Below are positions 8,570 through 18,526 of a DNA stretch of 64,000 bases, in pieces. The stretch comes from Basilea psittacipulmonis DSM 24701. GTDB taxonomy: Bacteria; Pseudomonadota; Gammaproteobacteria; Burkholderiales; Burkholderiaceae_B. The translations under genes and the position numbers were made by a program. The first letter of the stretch is position 1. The number at the start of each line of letters is the position of its first letter. Below the pieces are notes generated by a model that saw nothing but the letters and a program-made list of their open reading frames with translations, had not been told where the DNA came from and ran no database searches. The stretch covers positions 124,001 to 188,000 of the forward strand of contig NZ_CP009238.1 in the NCBI RefSeq assembly GCF_000743945.1, in the 5' to 3' direction.

Positions 8570-9436
8570 GTGAAATTATTAAAAGCGTTATTAGTAGGGT
8601 CGTTGCTGACGGTATCGAGCATGGCCATGGCACAATTAAAATTATCTGTATTTTATGCAAAACCCGATGCGTTCGCTGTTACGTCAACGTTAGTAATGGG
8701 TGAAAAAGAGGCGATTTTGATCGATACAGGATTTTCTCGTGCAGATGCTTTGCGTATCGCGGCAGAAGTGTTAGACAGCCAAAAGCGTTTAACTACTATT
8801 TTGGTGAGCCAAGCGGATCCTGATTATTACTTTGGTGTATCGACATTGAAAGCTATATTCCCTGAAGCCAAGGTTGTTGCACCGCCTCAGGTATTGGCAG
8901 AGATTAAAGAAAAGCTAGAAACCAAGTTGTCGGTTTGGACACCACAATTAGGTACGAATCAACCTTTGTTGCCCATGGTTTTACCTGAAGCATTGGATAA
9001 ACCTCAATTGACACTTGAAAATGAAGTGATTGAGATTCGTGATAGTGAGGGTCAATACGGCAACCGTCCTTTCGTGTGGATTCCATCATTGAAAACGATT
9101 ACAGGGAATGTGAATGTTTATGGCAATATGCACTTATGGACGGCTGATAGCCAAACTAAAGCCTCTCGCGAAGCTTGGCAGAAACAGCTTGATGAGATGT
9201 TGGCATTGAATCCAGAATGCGTGATCCCAGGTCATCAGATCGGTGGTGCGAAAGAAGACAAATCACTGGTTGAATTTAATAAAAAGTATTTAACTCAGTT
9301 TGAGGAAGTACTATCAAAAAATCACAAGAGTGAAGACGTGATCAAAGCGATGGAAAAACTATATCCTAATTTACAAGGTGTGGATAACTTGGAGTTTAGT
9401 GCCAAAGTGAACACGGGCGAAGTGAAGTGGGATTAA
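8570..9436 (+). CDS. Exported MBL-fold metallo-hydrolase-like protein with altered metal motif
   Basis: The protein has 288 residues and a signal peptide (cleavage after SSMAMA), so it is probably periplasmic. The fold signs are clear: ILIDTGFSRADA for the first metallo-beta-lactamase strand pair, NVNVYGNMHLW, and VIPGHQIGG for the later His. The central HxHxDH motif instead reads VSQADPDYYFG, with both leading His and the final His replaced, so a normal dinuclear zinc site is unlikely. The start is the GTG at 8570 with AAAAAGGAAA just upstream; the overlapping ATG at 8568 runs straight into TGA. It follows the oxidoreductase on the same strand with a 166-base gap and has its own terminator. 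The function is unknown. Confidence 0.85.
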   Translation: MKLLKALLVGSLLTVSSMAMAQLKLSVFYAKPDAFAVTSTLVMGEKEAILIDTGFSRADALRIAAEVLDSQKRLTTILVSQADPDYYFGVSTLKAIFPEAKVVAPPQVLAEIKEKLETKLSVWTPQLGTNQPLLPMVLPEALDKPQLTLENEVIEIRDSEGQYGNRPFVWIPSLKTITGNVNVYGNMHLWTADSQTKASREAWQKQLDEMLALNPECVIPGHQIGGAKEDKSLVEFNKKYLTQFEEVLSKNHKSEDVIKAMEKLYPNLQGVDNLEFSAKVNTGEVKWD

Positions 9437-9473
9437 TTTTCGCAGTGATTCGCTAAAAAGCTATTCTAGAGAA

Positions 9474-9510
9474 CAGGTCGATCCAATGTGATCGACTTGT
9501 TTGTTTTTTC
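9474..9510 (+). terminator. Rho-independent terminator after the MBL-fold gene
   Basis: CAGGTCGAT (9474-9482) pairs with ATCGACTTG (9491-9499), nine pairs with one G-U, followed by TTTGTTTTTT. It lies about 40 bases after the stop. Confidence 0.75.
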
Positions 9511-9680
9511 TCCTTGTTCATCAGAAATTTTATTAATGCAAAGAGGTGTTTAAACACGTGAAATAGTTTCTTAAACACTGTTTGGTGGCACGGGGTTTTA
9601 AAACACGTAGCAGGATTTTATACAGATCAACCGTTTCTCGCATCGTCTGTTTTTAATCATAATGTCCATTAAAAAACGAG
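9511..9680. other. Non-coding spacer before the 100-bp repeat array
   Basis: No gene or clear signal is seen here. It is part of the 699-base gap between two convergent genes, of which the rest is the terminator and the repeat array. Confidence 0.5.
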
Positions 9681-10095
9681 ATAGAAACGATGCCGATCGT
9701 TCGCGTAATGCCTAGCATCCGCATGATATTCATGATGAGAAGTGAGTCATTATCACTGAGATTCTGATTGAGTGAAAAGGATAGAAACGATGCCGATCGT
9801 TCGTGTAATGCCTAGCATCCGCATGATAGTAGCGATGAGAAGTGAGCCATTATCACTGAGATTGTGATTGAGTGAAAGAGATAGAAACGATACCGATCGT
9901 TCATGTAAAGCCTAGCATCCGCATAATATTAACGATAAGAAATGAGTCATTATCACTGAGATTGTGATTGAGTGTAAAGAATAGTCACGATGCTGATCGT
10001 TCGTGTAATGCCTAGCATCCGCATGATATTCATGATGAGAAGTGAGTCATTATCGCTGAGATTCTGATTGAGTGAATGAGATAGAAACGGTGCTT
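9681..10095. repeat. Tandem array: four 100-bp units plus a partial fifth
   Basis: Units begin at exactly 9681, 9781, 9881 and 9981. A truncated unit begins at 10081. Each opens ATAGAAACGATGCCGATCGT or a close variant and contains CCTAGCATCCGCAT and TGATTGAGTG. The copies differ at a few bases each, and units 1 and 4 share variants not found in 2 and 3. The unit contains the inverted repeat AACGAT-N4-ATCGTT. There is no reading frame through it. It lies between the 3' ends of two convergent genes, so it is not a promoter for either. Confidence 0.95.
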
Positions 10096-10135
10096 AATGT
10101 CCTTTGTGTTTGACTCAACTTCTCATCACATAACA

Positions 10136-11326
10136 TTACTTTCTTACTTCTGCAATGACCTTATCTAAGGTGTCTAAAGCAAGTTGTAATGTTGCTTCGC
10201 TAAGATTTAAAGCAGGCATAAAACGTAGTAAATTAGGGCGTGGTGCATTTAATAATAAACCAAACTCTGGGTACTCACGAGCCGCATCAACGATTGCATG
10301 ACCATCTTCCTTATCGAGTAATAAGGCTCTTAATAAACCCATTCCACGTTCACCTAACATATTCCATTTTTGGCTGATATTTTGTAAACCTTGTGATAGC
10401 TGTTCAGCACGCTCGTTAACTTGTTCTAAAAATCCCGGCTCGGTCAATACATCAAAAACTGCACAACCCACTTCTGTGCAAAGTGGATTACCGTTGTAAG
10501 TGCCTCCTTGATCGCCCGGTTCAAAACTACATACAAATTCTTTAGCAAGTTGGGCCGCTAAAGGCACACCGCCACCAATTCCTTTGCCAAGGCTCATTAA
10601 ATCAGGTTCGATGTCGAATAACTGGTAAGCAAATAGACTGCCACAACGTCCCATGCCTGTTTGTACTTCATCGACAATTAATAAAATTCCTTTTTCTTTC
10701 GTTAAAGCTCGTAAATCCTGCATAAATTCACGTGTAGCAGGAATCACACCTGCTTCACCTTGTACAGGTTCTAACATCACGGCAACCGTGTCTGCATCGA
10801 TTAATTTTTTGACCGAATCAATGTCGTTTAACACTGCTTTTGGGAAACCATCAACTTGTGGTGGGAATTTTTGATCCCAGCCCGGTTTGCCAGATGCCGA
10901 CATCGTCGCTAAGGTACGTCCATGAAAGCCATTCTCAAAAGTAATGATTTTATAGGCCCCGTGACGATGTTTTTGCCCCCATTTACGAGCGAGTTTGATA
11001 TTGCCCTCATTCGCTTCAGCACCGCTATTGGTGAAGAATACGCGATCAAAGCACGACGCTTGAATCAGCCTGTTTGCTAAGCCCATCGCGGGTTCGTTGT
11101 AAAAAGCGGGTGATGGGTTGATTAAAGACAGTGACTGTTTTTGAAGTGCTTGTACCATGCTGGGGTGGCAATGTCCCAAACAGTTTACTGCCCAACCTTG
11201 AATCAGATCTAAATACTTTCTCCCACGACGGTCCCAAAGCCAAGATCCTTGGCCTTTTGTAAAGACAATATCTGGGCGTGACGTGATCGTCATCAGTGCA
11301 TCGGTTTCATGTGCAAGTAAACTCAT
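10136..11326 (-). CDS. argD: Acetylornithine/succinyl-ornithine-type aminotransferase
   Basis: This is a class III PLP-dependent aminotransferase of 396 residues. Family marks are FFTNSGAEANEGNIKLAR, the FENGFHGRTLATMSASG segment, DEVQTGMGRCGS and the PLP lysine in SLGKGIGGG, with GGTYNGNPL downstream. By family it converts N-acetylglutamate semialdehyde to N-acetylornithine with glutamate as donor, the fourth step of arginine synthesis in the cytosol. The frame is open to 11359, but the ATG at 11324-11326 (MSLLAHETDALM) has GAGGAA eight bases upstream and matches the usual family start. It stands alone. No other arg biosynthesis gene is adjacent, so the exact substrate among the ArgD-like enzymes is inferred. 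Confidence 0.88.
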   Translation of the reverse strand: MSLLAHETDALMTITSRPDIVFTKGQGSWLWDRRGRKYLDLIQGWAVNCLGHCHPSMVQALQKQSLSLINPSPAFYNEPAMGLANRLIQASCFDRVFFTNSGAEANEGNIKLARKWGQKHRHGAYKIITFENGFHGRTLATMSASGKPGWDQKFPPQVDGFPKAVLNDIDSVKKLIDADTVAVMLEPVQGEAGVIPATREFMQDLRALTKEKGILLIVDEVQTGMGRCGSLFAYQLFDIEPDLMSLGKGIGGGVPLAAQLAKEFVCSFEPGDQGGTYNGNPLCTEVGCAVFDVLTEPGFLEQVNERAEQLSQGLQNISQKWNMLGERGMGLLRALLLDKEDGHAIVDAAREYPEFGLLLNAPRPNLLRFMPALNLSEATLQLALDTLDKVIAEVRK

Positions 11327-11577
11327 TTTTGATTCCTCATCATTAAAAGGGACAGTCATTTATTATATAACCATAATGTTTAGAAGCTAATCTAATGAAC
11401 ATAGCGAAACATAACGGATGCAAAACGTAGCGGTTAAGTTTGCTCATGAATAAACGTCACTGGTTTTGCATGTGCATCTGTGTCTCGGCTTGTTCCAGAT
11501 TTCTTGGCGAAACAAGAAAACTCGTCTTTGTTTAAATAGATTCAATCTAAGTTTCAAAGCAAAAGTGCCTTGAATGC

Positions 11578-12738
11578 TTAATCAAACGGTGGCACAAAAA
11601 CATATCCTTGCATTAAGATTCTGGCACTTCGGCTCATGATGGCTTTATCGATATACCATTGTCCATTTTTAATCGTAGTGCACGCTCCCACCGTCAGCAA
11701 ACCAGAGGGGTGTGCAAAAATAACCTCAGACGAATCACTGGGTGTTTTGTTTAAATTAGGAATGGTATTGGGAATGCTGGCAGCACTGGCGATTGCAACA
11801 GAAGCCGTTCCCATCATGGCGTGATGGAGTTTACCCATGCTCATGGCTCTGACTTGTAAATGATAATCTGATGCGTTTATCTGTTTTCCATCAGAGGTTT
11901 GGTAATCTGCAGGAGGGGCTACCCATGCGATTTTCGGTGTATGTTGTTGTGTGATGGCTTGTGAAGCATCCTGTATGATGCCCATTTTTAAAGCACCTGC
12001 CACCCTGATTTTTTCAAGTGTTTCACGAATAATAGGATCGTTATTAATCCTATCTTGTGTTTCAGACCCTGTGAGATTTAAGGCGTGGGCATGAATAAAA
12101 ACAACAGGAATACTCGCATCAATCAAAGTTGCTTCAATTTGGCCCAGTTCGGGGATGTCTAGTACATCGATGAGATGTCCCGTGGGAAATAATGCTGCAT
12201 GACTAGGTTCTATAAATTCTAATTTGATTTCTGCACTGGGAAAGGCAATTCCATCTAAATAGAAATCACCGAGTTCTTGGACTTGATACTGTTTAATTGG
12301 CACATGAGCAATGATTGTTTTTTGAATATTCGCTTGCCAAATACGAACCGAACACACGCCATTTTCAGGAATTCTATCGCGTGCCACAAAACCCTCACGA
12401 ATCGCAAAGGCACCGACTGCGGCACTTAAATTCCCACAATTCCCACTCCAATCCACTAAACTTTTATCAATAGACACTTGAGAAAAGAGGTAATCGACAT
12501 CGTGATAAGGCACGCTAGGATGGTCGATAATCACTGCTTTGCTGGTTGATGAACTGGCGTTACCTAAACCATCCATTTGTTTTTGGTAAGGGTCAGGACT
12601 GCCTAAGACCCTTAATAGTAGCTGGTCTCGTGAGATACCTGGTTTTTGTGCAGATGCAGGTAGATCGCTACGTTTAAAAAACACGCCTTTGGATGTGCCA
12701 CCACGATAATAAGCAGCGGGTATGTTGATTTGTTCCAT
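11578..12738 (-). CDS. prpF: 2-methylaconitate cis-trans isomerase PrpF
   Basis: The protein has 386 residues and is of the PrpF/diaminopimelate-epimerase-like fold. The N-terminal IPAAYYRGGTSKGVFFKRSDLP and the mid-protein DWSGNCGNLSAAVGAFAI are hallmarks. It isomerises the trans 2-methylaconitate made by AcnD to the cis form, so that the cycle can continue to 2-methylisocitrate. The start at 12738 lies just beyond the acnD stop (12746), showing translational linkage in the prp operon; the longer frame to 12825 would run into acnD. It is the last gene of prpB-prpC-acnD-prpF, and the pairing with acnD rather than prpD is the standard one. Confidence 0.95.
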   Translation of the reverse strand: MEQINIPAAYYRGGTSKGVFFKRSDLPASAQKPGISRDQLLLRVLGSPDPYQKQMDGLGNASSSTSKAVIIDHPSVPYHDVDYLFSQVSIDKSLVDWSGNCGNLSAAVGAFAIREGFVARDRIPENGVCSVRIWQANIQKTIIAHVPIKQYQVQELGDFYLDGIAFPSAEIKLEFIEPSHAALFPTGHLIDVLDIPELGQIEATLIDASIPVVFIHAHALNLTGSETQDRINNDPIIRETLEKIRVAGALKMGIIQDASQAITQQHTPKIAWVAPPADYQTSDGKQINASDYHLQVRAMSMGKLHHAMMGTASVAIASAASIPNTIPNLNKTPSDSSEVIFAHPSGLLTVGACTTIKNGQWYIDKAIMSRSARILMQGYVFVPPFD

Positions 12739-12745
12739 ATGATAC

Positions 12746-15346
12746 TCACTTAGAATGGGTCGCCAAAAAGTCTTGAGCAAAACGTGGTAAAACGCCACCT
12801 GCCTCGTAAACAAGCGTTTCTTCATCTGTGTTTAAACAACAGTGGACAGGAATGAGATCGATTTGACCGTTTTGTCGCGTGATTTTTAAGGTGAGCGAAC
12901 CTTTTGCTTGAGGTGTACCGATAACGTCATAAAGCTCGGTGCCATCTAGTTTAAGCGTATGGCGATTGGTACCTGCTTCAAATTGTAAAGGTAAGATGCC
13001 CATGCCGACTAAATTACTTCGATGAATCCGTTCAAAGCCCTCTGCCACGATGGCTTGTACGCCCGCTAAACGCACCCCTTTAGCTGCCCAATCACGGCTA
13101 GAACCTTGTCCATAATCCGCACCTGCAATGATGATGAGGGGTTGTTGACGACTCTGATAAGTCTCAATCGCTTCCCAGATACGACTGATTTTCCCCTCAG
13201 GTTCAATGCGGGTGAGTGATCCTTGGATGGTTTGTCCGTGTTCGTCTTTCACCATTTCATTAAATAGTTTAGGATTGGCCAATGTGGCTCGTTGTGCGGT
13301 GTGATGGTCACCTCGATGAGTGGCATATGAATTAAAGTCTTCCTCTGCCAAGCCCATTTTGCTGAGGTATTCACCTGCCGCACTATTTGGCAAAATGGCG
13401 TTACTGGGTGATAGGTGATCGGTGGTGATATTGTCTGGCAAAATGGCTAAGGGTCTCATTCCTTTTAATGAACGAGGTTGCGACAATTCACTATTCCAGT
13501 AAGGTGGGCGACTGATGTAGGTAGAATCTTTTTTCCAATCGTACAAAGGATGAGTGGTTTTGTTAATGGTTTTAGAGGCAAACATGGGGGTGTAAACCGC
13601 ATTGAATTGTTGAGGTTTCACAAAGGTTTTGACTATCTCATCAATTTCATGATCATCTGGCCAAATATCTTTAAGATAAACGTCTGATCCGTTTTTATCT
13701 TGCCCCAAACTATCCTGTTCAATATCGACGTGGATATTGCCCGCAATCGCATAGGCAATGACTAAGGGAGGAGAGGCTAGAAACGCTTGTTTTGCGTAAG
13801 GATGAATGCGACCATCAAAATTACGATTGCCTGATAGCACGGCTGTGGTATAGACATCTCGTTCGATGATTTCTTTTTGAATGGCAGGATCTAACGCTCC
13901 ACTCATGCCATTACAGGTAGTACAGGCAAAAGCAACCACTCCAAAACCCAGTGTTTCCATTTCTTTGAGCAAGCCTGCTTCGTTGAGATACATCTCAGCG
14001 ACTTTTGACCCCGGTGCAAAAGACGATTTCACCCAAGGTTTTCTTGTTAATCCGCGTCGATTAGCATTTCTCGCTAATAAACCTGCGGCAATGACGTTTC
14101 TAGGATTACTGGTATTTGTGCAACTGGTTATCGCTGCAATAATCACTGCACCATCAGGTATTTCGTTGTTAATTTGCGTGTGAGGTTTGGCAATGCCTTT
14201 TGTTTTTAGATCGCGTGTTGATAAGCGGGCATGAGGATGAGAGGGGCCTGCAATATTTCGTTCTACTTTTGATAAATCAAAACTTAATGTTCGTGGATAG
14301 ACGGCCGTTTTCATCATCTCCGACCATAGGCCAGTTGCCTGTGCATATTCTTTGACCAAAGCTACTTGTTGCGGATCACGTCCTGTTAAGGTGAGATAGT
14401 CTAGTGTTTGTTGATCGATATAGAATAACGCTGCGGTGGCTCCGTATTCGGGAGTCATATTGGAAATGGTGGCACGATCGCCAATGGTTAGACTATCGGC
14501 TCCCTCACCAAAAAATTCTAAAAATGCACCCACAACTTTTTCTTTTCTTAAAAATTCCGTTAACGCCAGTACGATGTCGGTCGCGGTAATACCGGGCTGT
14601 CGTTTGCCAGTGAGATGAATGCCGATAATATCCGGCACCCGCATCATGCAAGCTCGTCCTAACATCACTGTTTCGGCTTCCAATCCGCCGACACCGATGG
14701 AAATAACCCCCAATGCATCGGTGTGAGGAGTGTGGCTATCCGTGCCGACACAGCTGTCTGGAAAGGCGGTATCTCCGTTGACTTGGATAACAGGAGACAT
14801 TTTTTCAAGATTAATTTGATGCATGATCCCATTTCCAGCAGGAATAACATCCACATTTTCAAAAGCTGTTTTTGTCCAGTTAATAAAATGGAATCGGTCC
14901 TCATTGCGACGATCTTCGATCGAACGGTTTTTTTCAAAAGCATCAGGATCATCGCCTCCATATTCCACCGCTAAGGAATGATCCACGATTAACTGGGTTT
15001 GAACAACTGGGTTGACTTTAGAGGGATCGCCTCCTTTTTCGGCAATGGCATCGCGTAACCCCGCTAAATCAACTAAGGCGGTTTGACCTAAAATATCGTG
15101 ACAGACAACTCGTGCGGGATACCAAGGAAAATCAATCTCTTTTTTGTGCTCGATTAATTCGTTTAACCAAGTATTGATCTGATCTTCTTCGTATCGACCC
15201 TCTGCTTTTCGGACGATGTTTTCTGCCAGAATTTTACAGGTATAGGGCAGTTGTTCATAAGCATTAGGTTTGATCTCATCGCATAGCTTTTTGGCATCAT
15301 AATAATAGCGATGAGATTGGGGTAGTAATTGACGATTTGACATCAT
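12746..15346 (-). CDS. acnD: Fe/S-dependent 2-methylisocitrate dehydratase AcnD
   Basis: This is an aconitase-superfamily protein of 866 residues. It has the iron-sulfur cysteines expected of the family, in ITSCTNTSNP and CTTCNGMSGAL, the active-site segments VGTDSHTPHTDALGVISIGVGG and ADYGQGSSRDWAAKG, and the C-terminal swivel domain. AcnD dehydrates 2-methylcitrate to 2-methylaconitate in the methylcitrate cycle. It is told from ordinary AcnA by its place between prpC and prpF. Two adjacent ATGs (15346 and 15343) are possible; AAGGAA lies 3-6 bases before them, which slightly favours the second. It is transcribed in the prp operon after prpC. Confidence 0.95.
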   Translation of the reverse strand: MMSNRQLLPQSHRYYYDAKKLCDEIKPNAYEQLPYTCKILAENIVRKAEGRYEEDQINTWLNELIEHKKEIDFPWYPARVVCHDILGQTALVDLAGLRDAIAEKGGDPSKVNPVVQTQLIVDHSLAVEYGGDDPDAFEKNRSIEDRRNEDRFHFINWTKTAFENVDVIPAGNGIMHQINLEKMSPVIQVNGDTAFPDSCVGTDSHTPHTDALGVISIGVGGLEAETVMLGRACMMRVPDIIGIHLTGKRQPGITATDIVLALTEFLRKEKVVGAFLEFFGEGADSLTIGDRATISNMTPEYGATAALFYIDQQTLDYLTLTGRDPQQVALVKEYAQATGLWSEMMKTAVYPRTLSFDLSKVERNIAGPSHPHARLSTRDLKTKGIAKPHTQINNEIPDGAVIIAAITSCTNTSNPRNVIAAGLLARNANRRGLTRKPWVKSSFAPGSKVAEMYLNEAGLLKEMETLGFGVVAFACTTCNGMSGALDPAIQKEIIERDVYTTAVLSGNRNFDGRIHPYAKQAFLASPPLVIAYAIAGNIHVDIEQDSLGQDKNGSDVYLKDIWPDDHEIDEIVKTFVKPQQFNAVYTPMFASKTINKTTHPLYDWKKDSTYISRPPYWNSELSQPRSLKGMRPLAILPDNITTDHLSPSNAILPNSAAGEYLSKMGLAEEDFNSYATHRGDHHTAQRATLANPKLFNEMVKDEHGQTIQGSLTRIEPEGKISRIWEAIETYQSRQQPLIIIAGADYGQGSSRDWAAKGVRLAGVQAIVAEGFERIHRSNLVGMGILPLQFEAGTNRHTLKLDGTELYDVIGTPQAKGSLTLKITRQNGQIDLIPVHCCLNTDEETLVYEAGGVLPRFAQDFLATHSK

Positions 15347-15384
15347 AAGTTCCTTGTAAGTGACACGGATAGACCGCTATTTGT

Positions 15385-16539
15385 TTAACGCTGAGCAAGA
15401 TGTACAAAATCTTTATCATCAGGACCGATGTAATTTGCACTGGGGCGAATGATTTTGCCATCATGTCTTTGTTCAATCACATGAGCCGACCAACCTGTGG
15501 TGCGTGAAATAACGAACAAAGGTGTAAACATCGCGGTGGGTACGCCGAGTTTTTGGTAAGAAACCGCCGAGAACCAATCTAGATTAGGGAACATTTTTTT
15601 CTCATTCCACATCAAGGTTTCAAGACGTTCAGCGATGTCAAATAAGGTCATATCGCCTGATTCTTCTGACAGATCTTTGGCGACTTGTTTGATGACCACA
15701 TTTCGAGGATCAGAAACGGTGTAAACAGGATGACCAAAGCCAATCACAATTTCTTTGCGAGCGATACGTTCACGAATATCGGCTTCGGCCTCATCCGCAT
15801 GACGATAACGTTTTTGTATATCGTAGGCGACTTCATTTGCACCGCCGTGTTTAGGGCCTTTTAATGCACCGATGGCGCCTGCAATCGCCGAATACATATC
15901 CGATCCAGTTCCTGCAATGACTCTAGCCGTAAAGGTTGAGGCGTTAAATTCATGTTCCGCATATAAGATTAAAGAAATATGCATGGCTTTGATTTGTGAG
16001 GCAGTGGGGCGTTTTCCATGAAGTAAATGTAGAAAATGTCCACCAATACTGTCTTCTTCACTTTCAAGGCTAATCGATTTTCCATTATGAGCAAAATGAT
16101 GCCAATACAACAAAATACTTGAAAGACAGGCAATGAGCTTGTCTGCAATGTCTCTTGCTTCACTTTCAGGATGTCCCTCGCGTTCGGGAATCGTACAGCC
16201 GAGTGACGAAACGCCTGTTCTCATCACATCCATTGGGTGCGTGTGAGCAGGTAGTTTTTCCAATACTCTTAGAACATTGGCGGGTAGGCCTCGTAGCGAA
16301 CGTAATTTTTCTTTGTAAAGTGCCAGTTCGAACTGATTCGGTAATCTTCCATGAATCAGTAAGTGAGCGACTTCTTCAAACTCACAATGTTTCGCTAAAT
16401 CTAAAATATCGTAGCCTCGGTAACTTAAATCATTACCGCTTTTACCTACGGTACAAAGAGCTGTATTACCAGCGGGTACGCCCGATAAAGCTACGGATTT
16501 TTTGGGTTTAAACGTCAGGGTTGATGTGTGTTCTGACAT
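15385..16539 (-). CDS. prpC: 2-methylcitrate synthase
   Basis: This is a citrate-synthase-family enzyme of 384 residues. [31 protein letters not shown] is the typical methylcitrate synthase N-terminal part, cited here in brief as [13 protein letters not shown] and [11 protein letters not shown]. Catalytic-region marks are [31 protein letters not shown] and [13 protein letters not shown]. It condenses propionyl-CoA with oxaloacetate. The start at 16539 has AAGGGGA seven bases upstream. It lies 49 bases downstream of prpB and 38 bases before acnD, in one operon. The methylcitrate context, rather than sequence alone, separates it from GltA. Confidence 0.95.
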   Translation of the reverse strand: MSEHTSTLTFKPKKSVALSGVPAGNTALCTVGKSGNDLSYRGYDILDLAKHCEFEEVAHLLIHGRLPNQFELALYKEKLRSLRGLPANVLRVLEKLPAHTHPMDVMRTGVSSLGCTIPEREGHPESEARDIADKLIACLSSILLYWHHFAHNGKSISLESEEDSIGGHFLHLLHGKRPTASQIKAMHISLILYAEHEFNASTFTARVIAGTGSDMYSAIAGAIGALKGPKHGGANEVAYDIQKRYRHADEAEADIRERIARKEIVIGFGHPVYTVSDPRNVVIKQVAKDLSEESGDMTLFDIAERLETLMWNEKKMFPNLDWFSAVSYQKLGVPTAMFTPLFVISRTTGWSAHVIEQRHDGKIIRPSANYIGPDDKDFVHLAQR

Positions 16540-16588
16540 ATTCGTCCCCTTGTCTTGGTGGGATTGTTTTTATTAAAAGTGAGGGAAT

Positions 16589-17455
16589 TTATTTTTTATA
16601 GAGTTCATCTAACTTTTCTTCAAACTGATGGTAATTCAAGTGCTGATAAAGCTCCATGCGTGTTTGCATCAGATCGATAACATTTTTTTGGTGCCCTTCT
16701 TTCAGAATGCTTTGGTAAACCAACCATGCGGCTTTGCTGGCAGCTCTAAAAGACGAAAGTGGGTAAAGGACCATGGATACTTGGTGTTCGGCTAATTCTT
16801 TTTGGGAATATAAAGGCGTGGCACCAAACTCAGTGATATTCGCAAGAATCGGCACCTTGACCGCTTGAGCGAATAATTGGTACATATGGAGATCAGTAAT
16901 GGCCTCTGGAAAGATCATGTCCGCACCCGCTTCGACGCATGCAACAGCACGTTCTATCGCTTTATCTAAGCCCTCCACAGCTAGGGCATCGGTTCTTGCC
17001 ATGATGACAAAGTTTTCATCTACCCGAGCATCCACGGCTGCTTTGATGCGATCGACCATCTCTTCTTTGGATACGATAGATTTATTCGGTCGATGTCCAC
17101 AACGTTTTTGGGCGATTTGATCCTCAATATGAACCGCTGCCACGCCCGCTTTTTCAAACGATCGAATGGTGCGAGCGATATTAAAAGCACCACCCCAACC
17201 GACATCAATATCTACTAATAAAGGCGTATCCACATTATCCGTAATGCGTTGGGCATCAATTAACACATCTTCCATCGTGGTGATGCCTAAATCGGGAATG
17301 CCACAAGAACAGGCAGCGACCCCTCCTCCTGATAAATAGATTGCTTTAAAACCTGCTTGCGTCGCTAAACGTGCAAAATAAGCATTCACACAGCCCGCGA
17401 TAGCCAAAGGATGTTCGTTCTTGACGGCTTCACGAAATTTTTTACCGGGTGTCAT
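16589..17455 (-). CDS. prpB: 2-methylisocitrate lyase
   Basis: This is a phosphoenolpyruvate-mutase/isocitrate-lyase-superfamily barrel of 288 residues. It shows the metal and substrate segment [12 protein letters not shown], the catalytic KRCGHRPNK loop with Cys119, and [19 protein letters not shown]. It splits 2-methylisocitrate into succinate and pyruvate, the last step of propionate breakdown. TAGGAGA lies just upstream of the ATG at 17455. It is the first gene of the operon, which has no adjacent prpR or GntR regulator in this window, so control must come from elsewhere. Confidence 0.95.
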   Translation of the reverse strand: MTPGKKFREAVKNEHPLAIAGCVNAYFARLATQAGFKAIYLSGGGVAACSCGIPDLGITTMEDVLIDAQRITDNVDTPLLVDIDVGWGGAFNIARTIRSFEKAGVAAVHIEDQIAQKRCGHRPNKSIVSKEEMVDRIKAAVDARVDENFVIMARTDALAVEGLDKAIERAVACVEAGADMIFPEAITDLHMYQLFAQAVKVPILANITEFGATPLYSQKELAEHQVSMVLYPLSSFRAASKAAWLVYQSILKEGHQKNVIDLMQTRMELYQHLNYHQFEEKLDELYKK

Positions 17456-17497
17456 ATATTGTCTCCTAGACTGAATGTCTTTTAATCTTTTAAGTAT

Positions 17498-17526
17498 ATT
17501 TAATAAGAAAAAATACGGACCGTCAA
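17498..17526 (-). promoter_or_regulatory. Candidate sigma-70 promoter of the prp operon
   Basis: On the minus strand TTGACG (17521-17526) and TTAAAT (17498-17503) are spaced by 17 bases, about 45 bases before the prpB start codon. No -24/-12 sigma-54 promoter was recognised, although rpoN is present in the window. Confidence 0.5.
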
Positions 17527-17554
17527 TCTAGGGAAAACACTATTTTATGGATTT

Positions 17555-18415
17555 TTAAGGGTGTGGAAAACGTTGTCGCCATTGATACGATGCTTGTAAC
17601 CAAAAATCATCAATGGATGTGACGTAAAGAGGCTGAAATCCCAAGAATGTCCATGCTTGATTGAGGGTTTGAATAGGGTTAAGTAGGTCTAAAGCAGGTG
17701 CGTGGTTTTGTTTAGATAATTTATGGCCTTGATCATCACAACGTAGTGGGGTGTGAAAGGTATGAGGATAAGGGTGGTTTAATTGTTGAGCTAATAATAT
17801 TTGTCGAGGCGTGGAACTTAGTAAATCTCGGCCTCTTACAATATCTGTAATCCCTTGATCGATATCATCGATGACCACCACAAATTGGTAAGAAAATAAA
17901 CCATCAGAGCGTTTGATGATGATGTCACCGACTTCTTTGGCTACATTTTGTTCTTGTCTGTTTTCGTATCGATCGTTAAAGACAATATTTTGGTCAGGCA
18001 TTATTAATCGCCAAGCACGAGCGTTTTTCAGTGATAAAGCGCGACAGGTGTTGGGATAAGGATATTCGCCCCATTTGTTTTTAGGGACAGAAGTTAGGGT
18101 TTTGCGATTGCATTGACAACCGTAAATAAGATGTTTTGTGTGGAGTTGCTGAAAAATTTCTTCATATCGCGAAAGGCGTTGAGATTGCCACACGACAGGA
18201 CCGTCCCAAAACATATGTAATGTTTGGAGCTGTTGCATGATGAATTGGTCAGCACCTGCTTGAACTCTAGGTGTATCAATATCCTCGATTCGCAATAGCC
18301 ATTTGCCTTGATGGGATTTTGCATCTAAATAACTGGCCATGGCCGCAATCAGCGAACCATCGTGCAAAGGACCCGACGGACTGGGTGCAAATCTGCCAAT
18401 ATAAGGTTTCAACAT
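17555..18415 (-). CDS. gluQ: Glutamyl-Q tRNA(Asp) synthetase
   Basis: The protein has 286 residues, a truncated glutamyl-tRNA synthetase lacking the anticodon-binding half. The N-terminus GRFAPSPSGPLHDGSLIAA is the class I nucleotide site (the HIGH box is degenerate here), LRIEDIDTPR is the glutamate-recognition segment, CQCNR and later YPYPNTCR carry the zinc ligands, and HKLSKQN is the KMSKS-like loop. The enzyme attaches glutamate to queuosine-34 of tRNA-Asp. It is divergent from metC and lies upstream of the prp operon with about a 100-base gap. Confidence 0.93.
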   Translation of the reverse strand: MLKPYIGRFAPSPSGPLHDGSLIAAMASYLDAKSHQGKWLLRIEDIDTPRVQAGADQFIMQQLQTLHMFWDGPVVWQSQRLSRYEEIFQQLHTKHLIYGCQCNRKTLTSVPKNKWGEYPYPNTCRALSLKNARAWRLIMPDQNIVFNDRYENRQEQNVAKEVGDIIIKRSDGLFSYQFVVVIDDIDQGITDIVRGRDLLSSTPRQILLAQQLNHPYPHTFHTPLRCDDQGHKLSKQNHAPALDLLNPIQTLNQAWTFLGFQPLYVTSIDDFWLQASYQWRQRFPHP

Positions 18416-18479
18416 GAATATTAGAAAATTAAAGATAAGTTAGTGTAACTCAAAGAGCCATGAGATAGCCAGTTCAGTC

Positions 18480-18485
18480 TATAAT
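18480..18485 (+). promoter_or_regulatory. -10 element (TATAAT) upstream of metC
   Basis: A perfect TATAAT lies about 40 bases before the chosen metC start. No good -35 is seen at 16-18 bases, so the promoter may depend on an activator or be weak. Confidence 0.35.
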
Positions 18486-18526
18486 GAGGGGTATTGATCA
18501 ATACAAAGGTAAATAGGCAAAATCAT

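Noticed and set aside
9681..10095. CRISPR array
   Set aside because: The whole 100-bp unit is repeated, with no alternation of constant repeats and unique spacers, and no cas genes are present.
16155..16511. 118-codon plus-strand frame inside prpC
   Set aside because: Antisense shadow of a well-supported gene.
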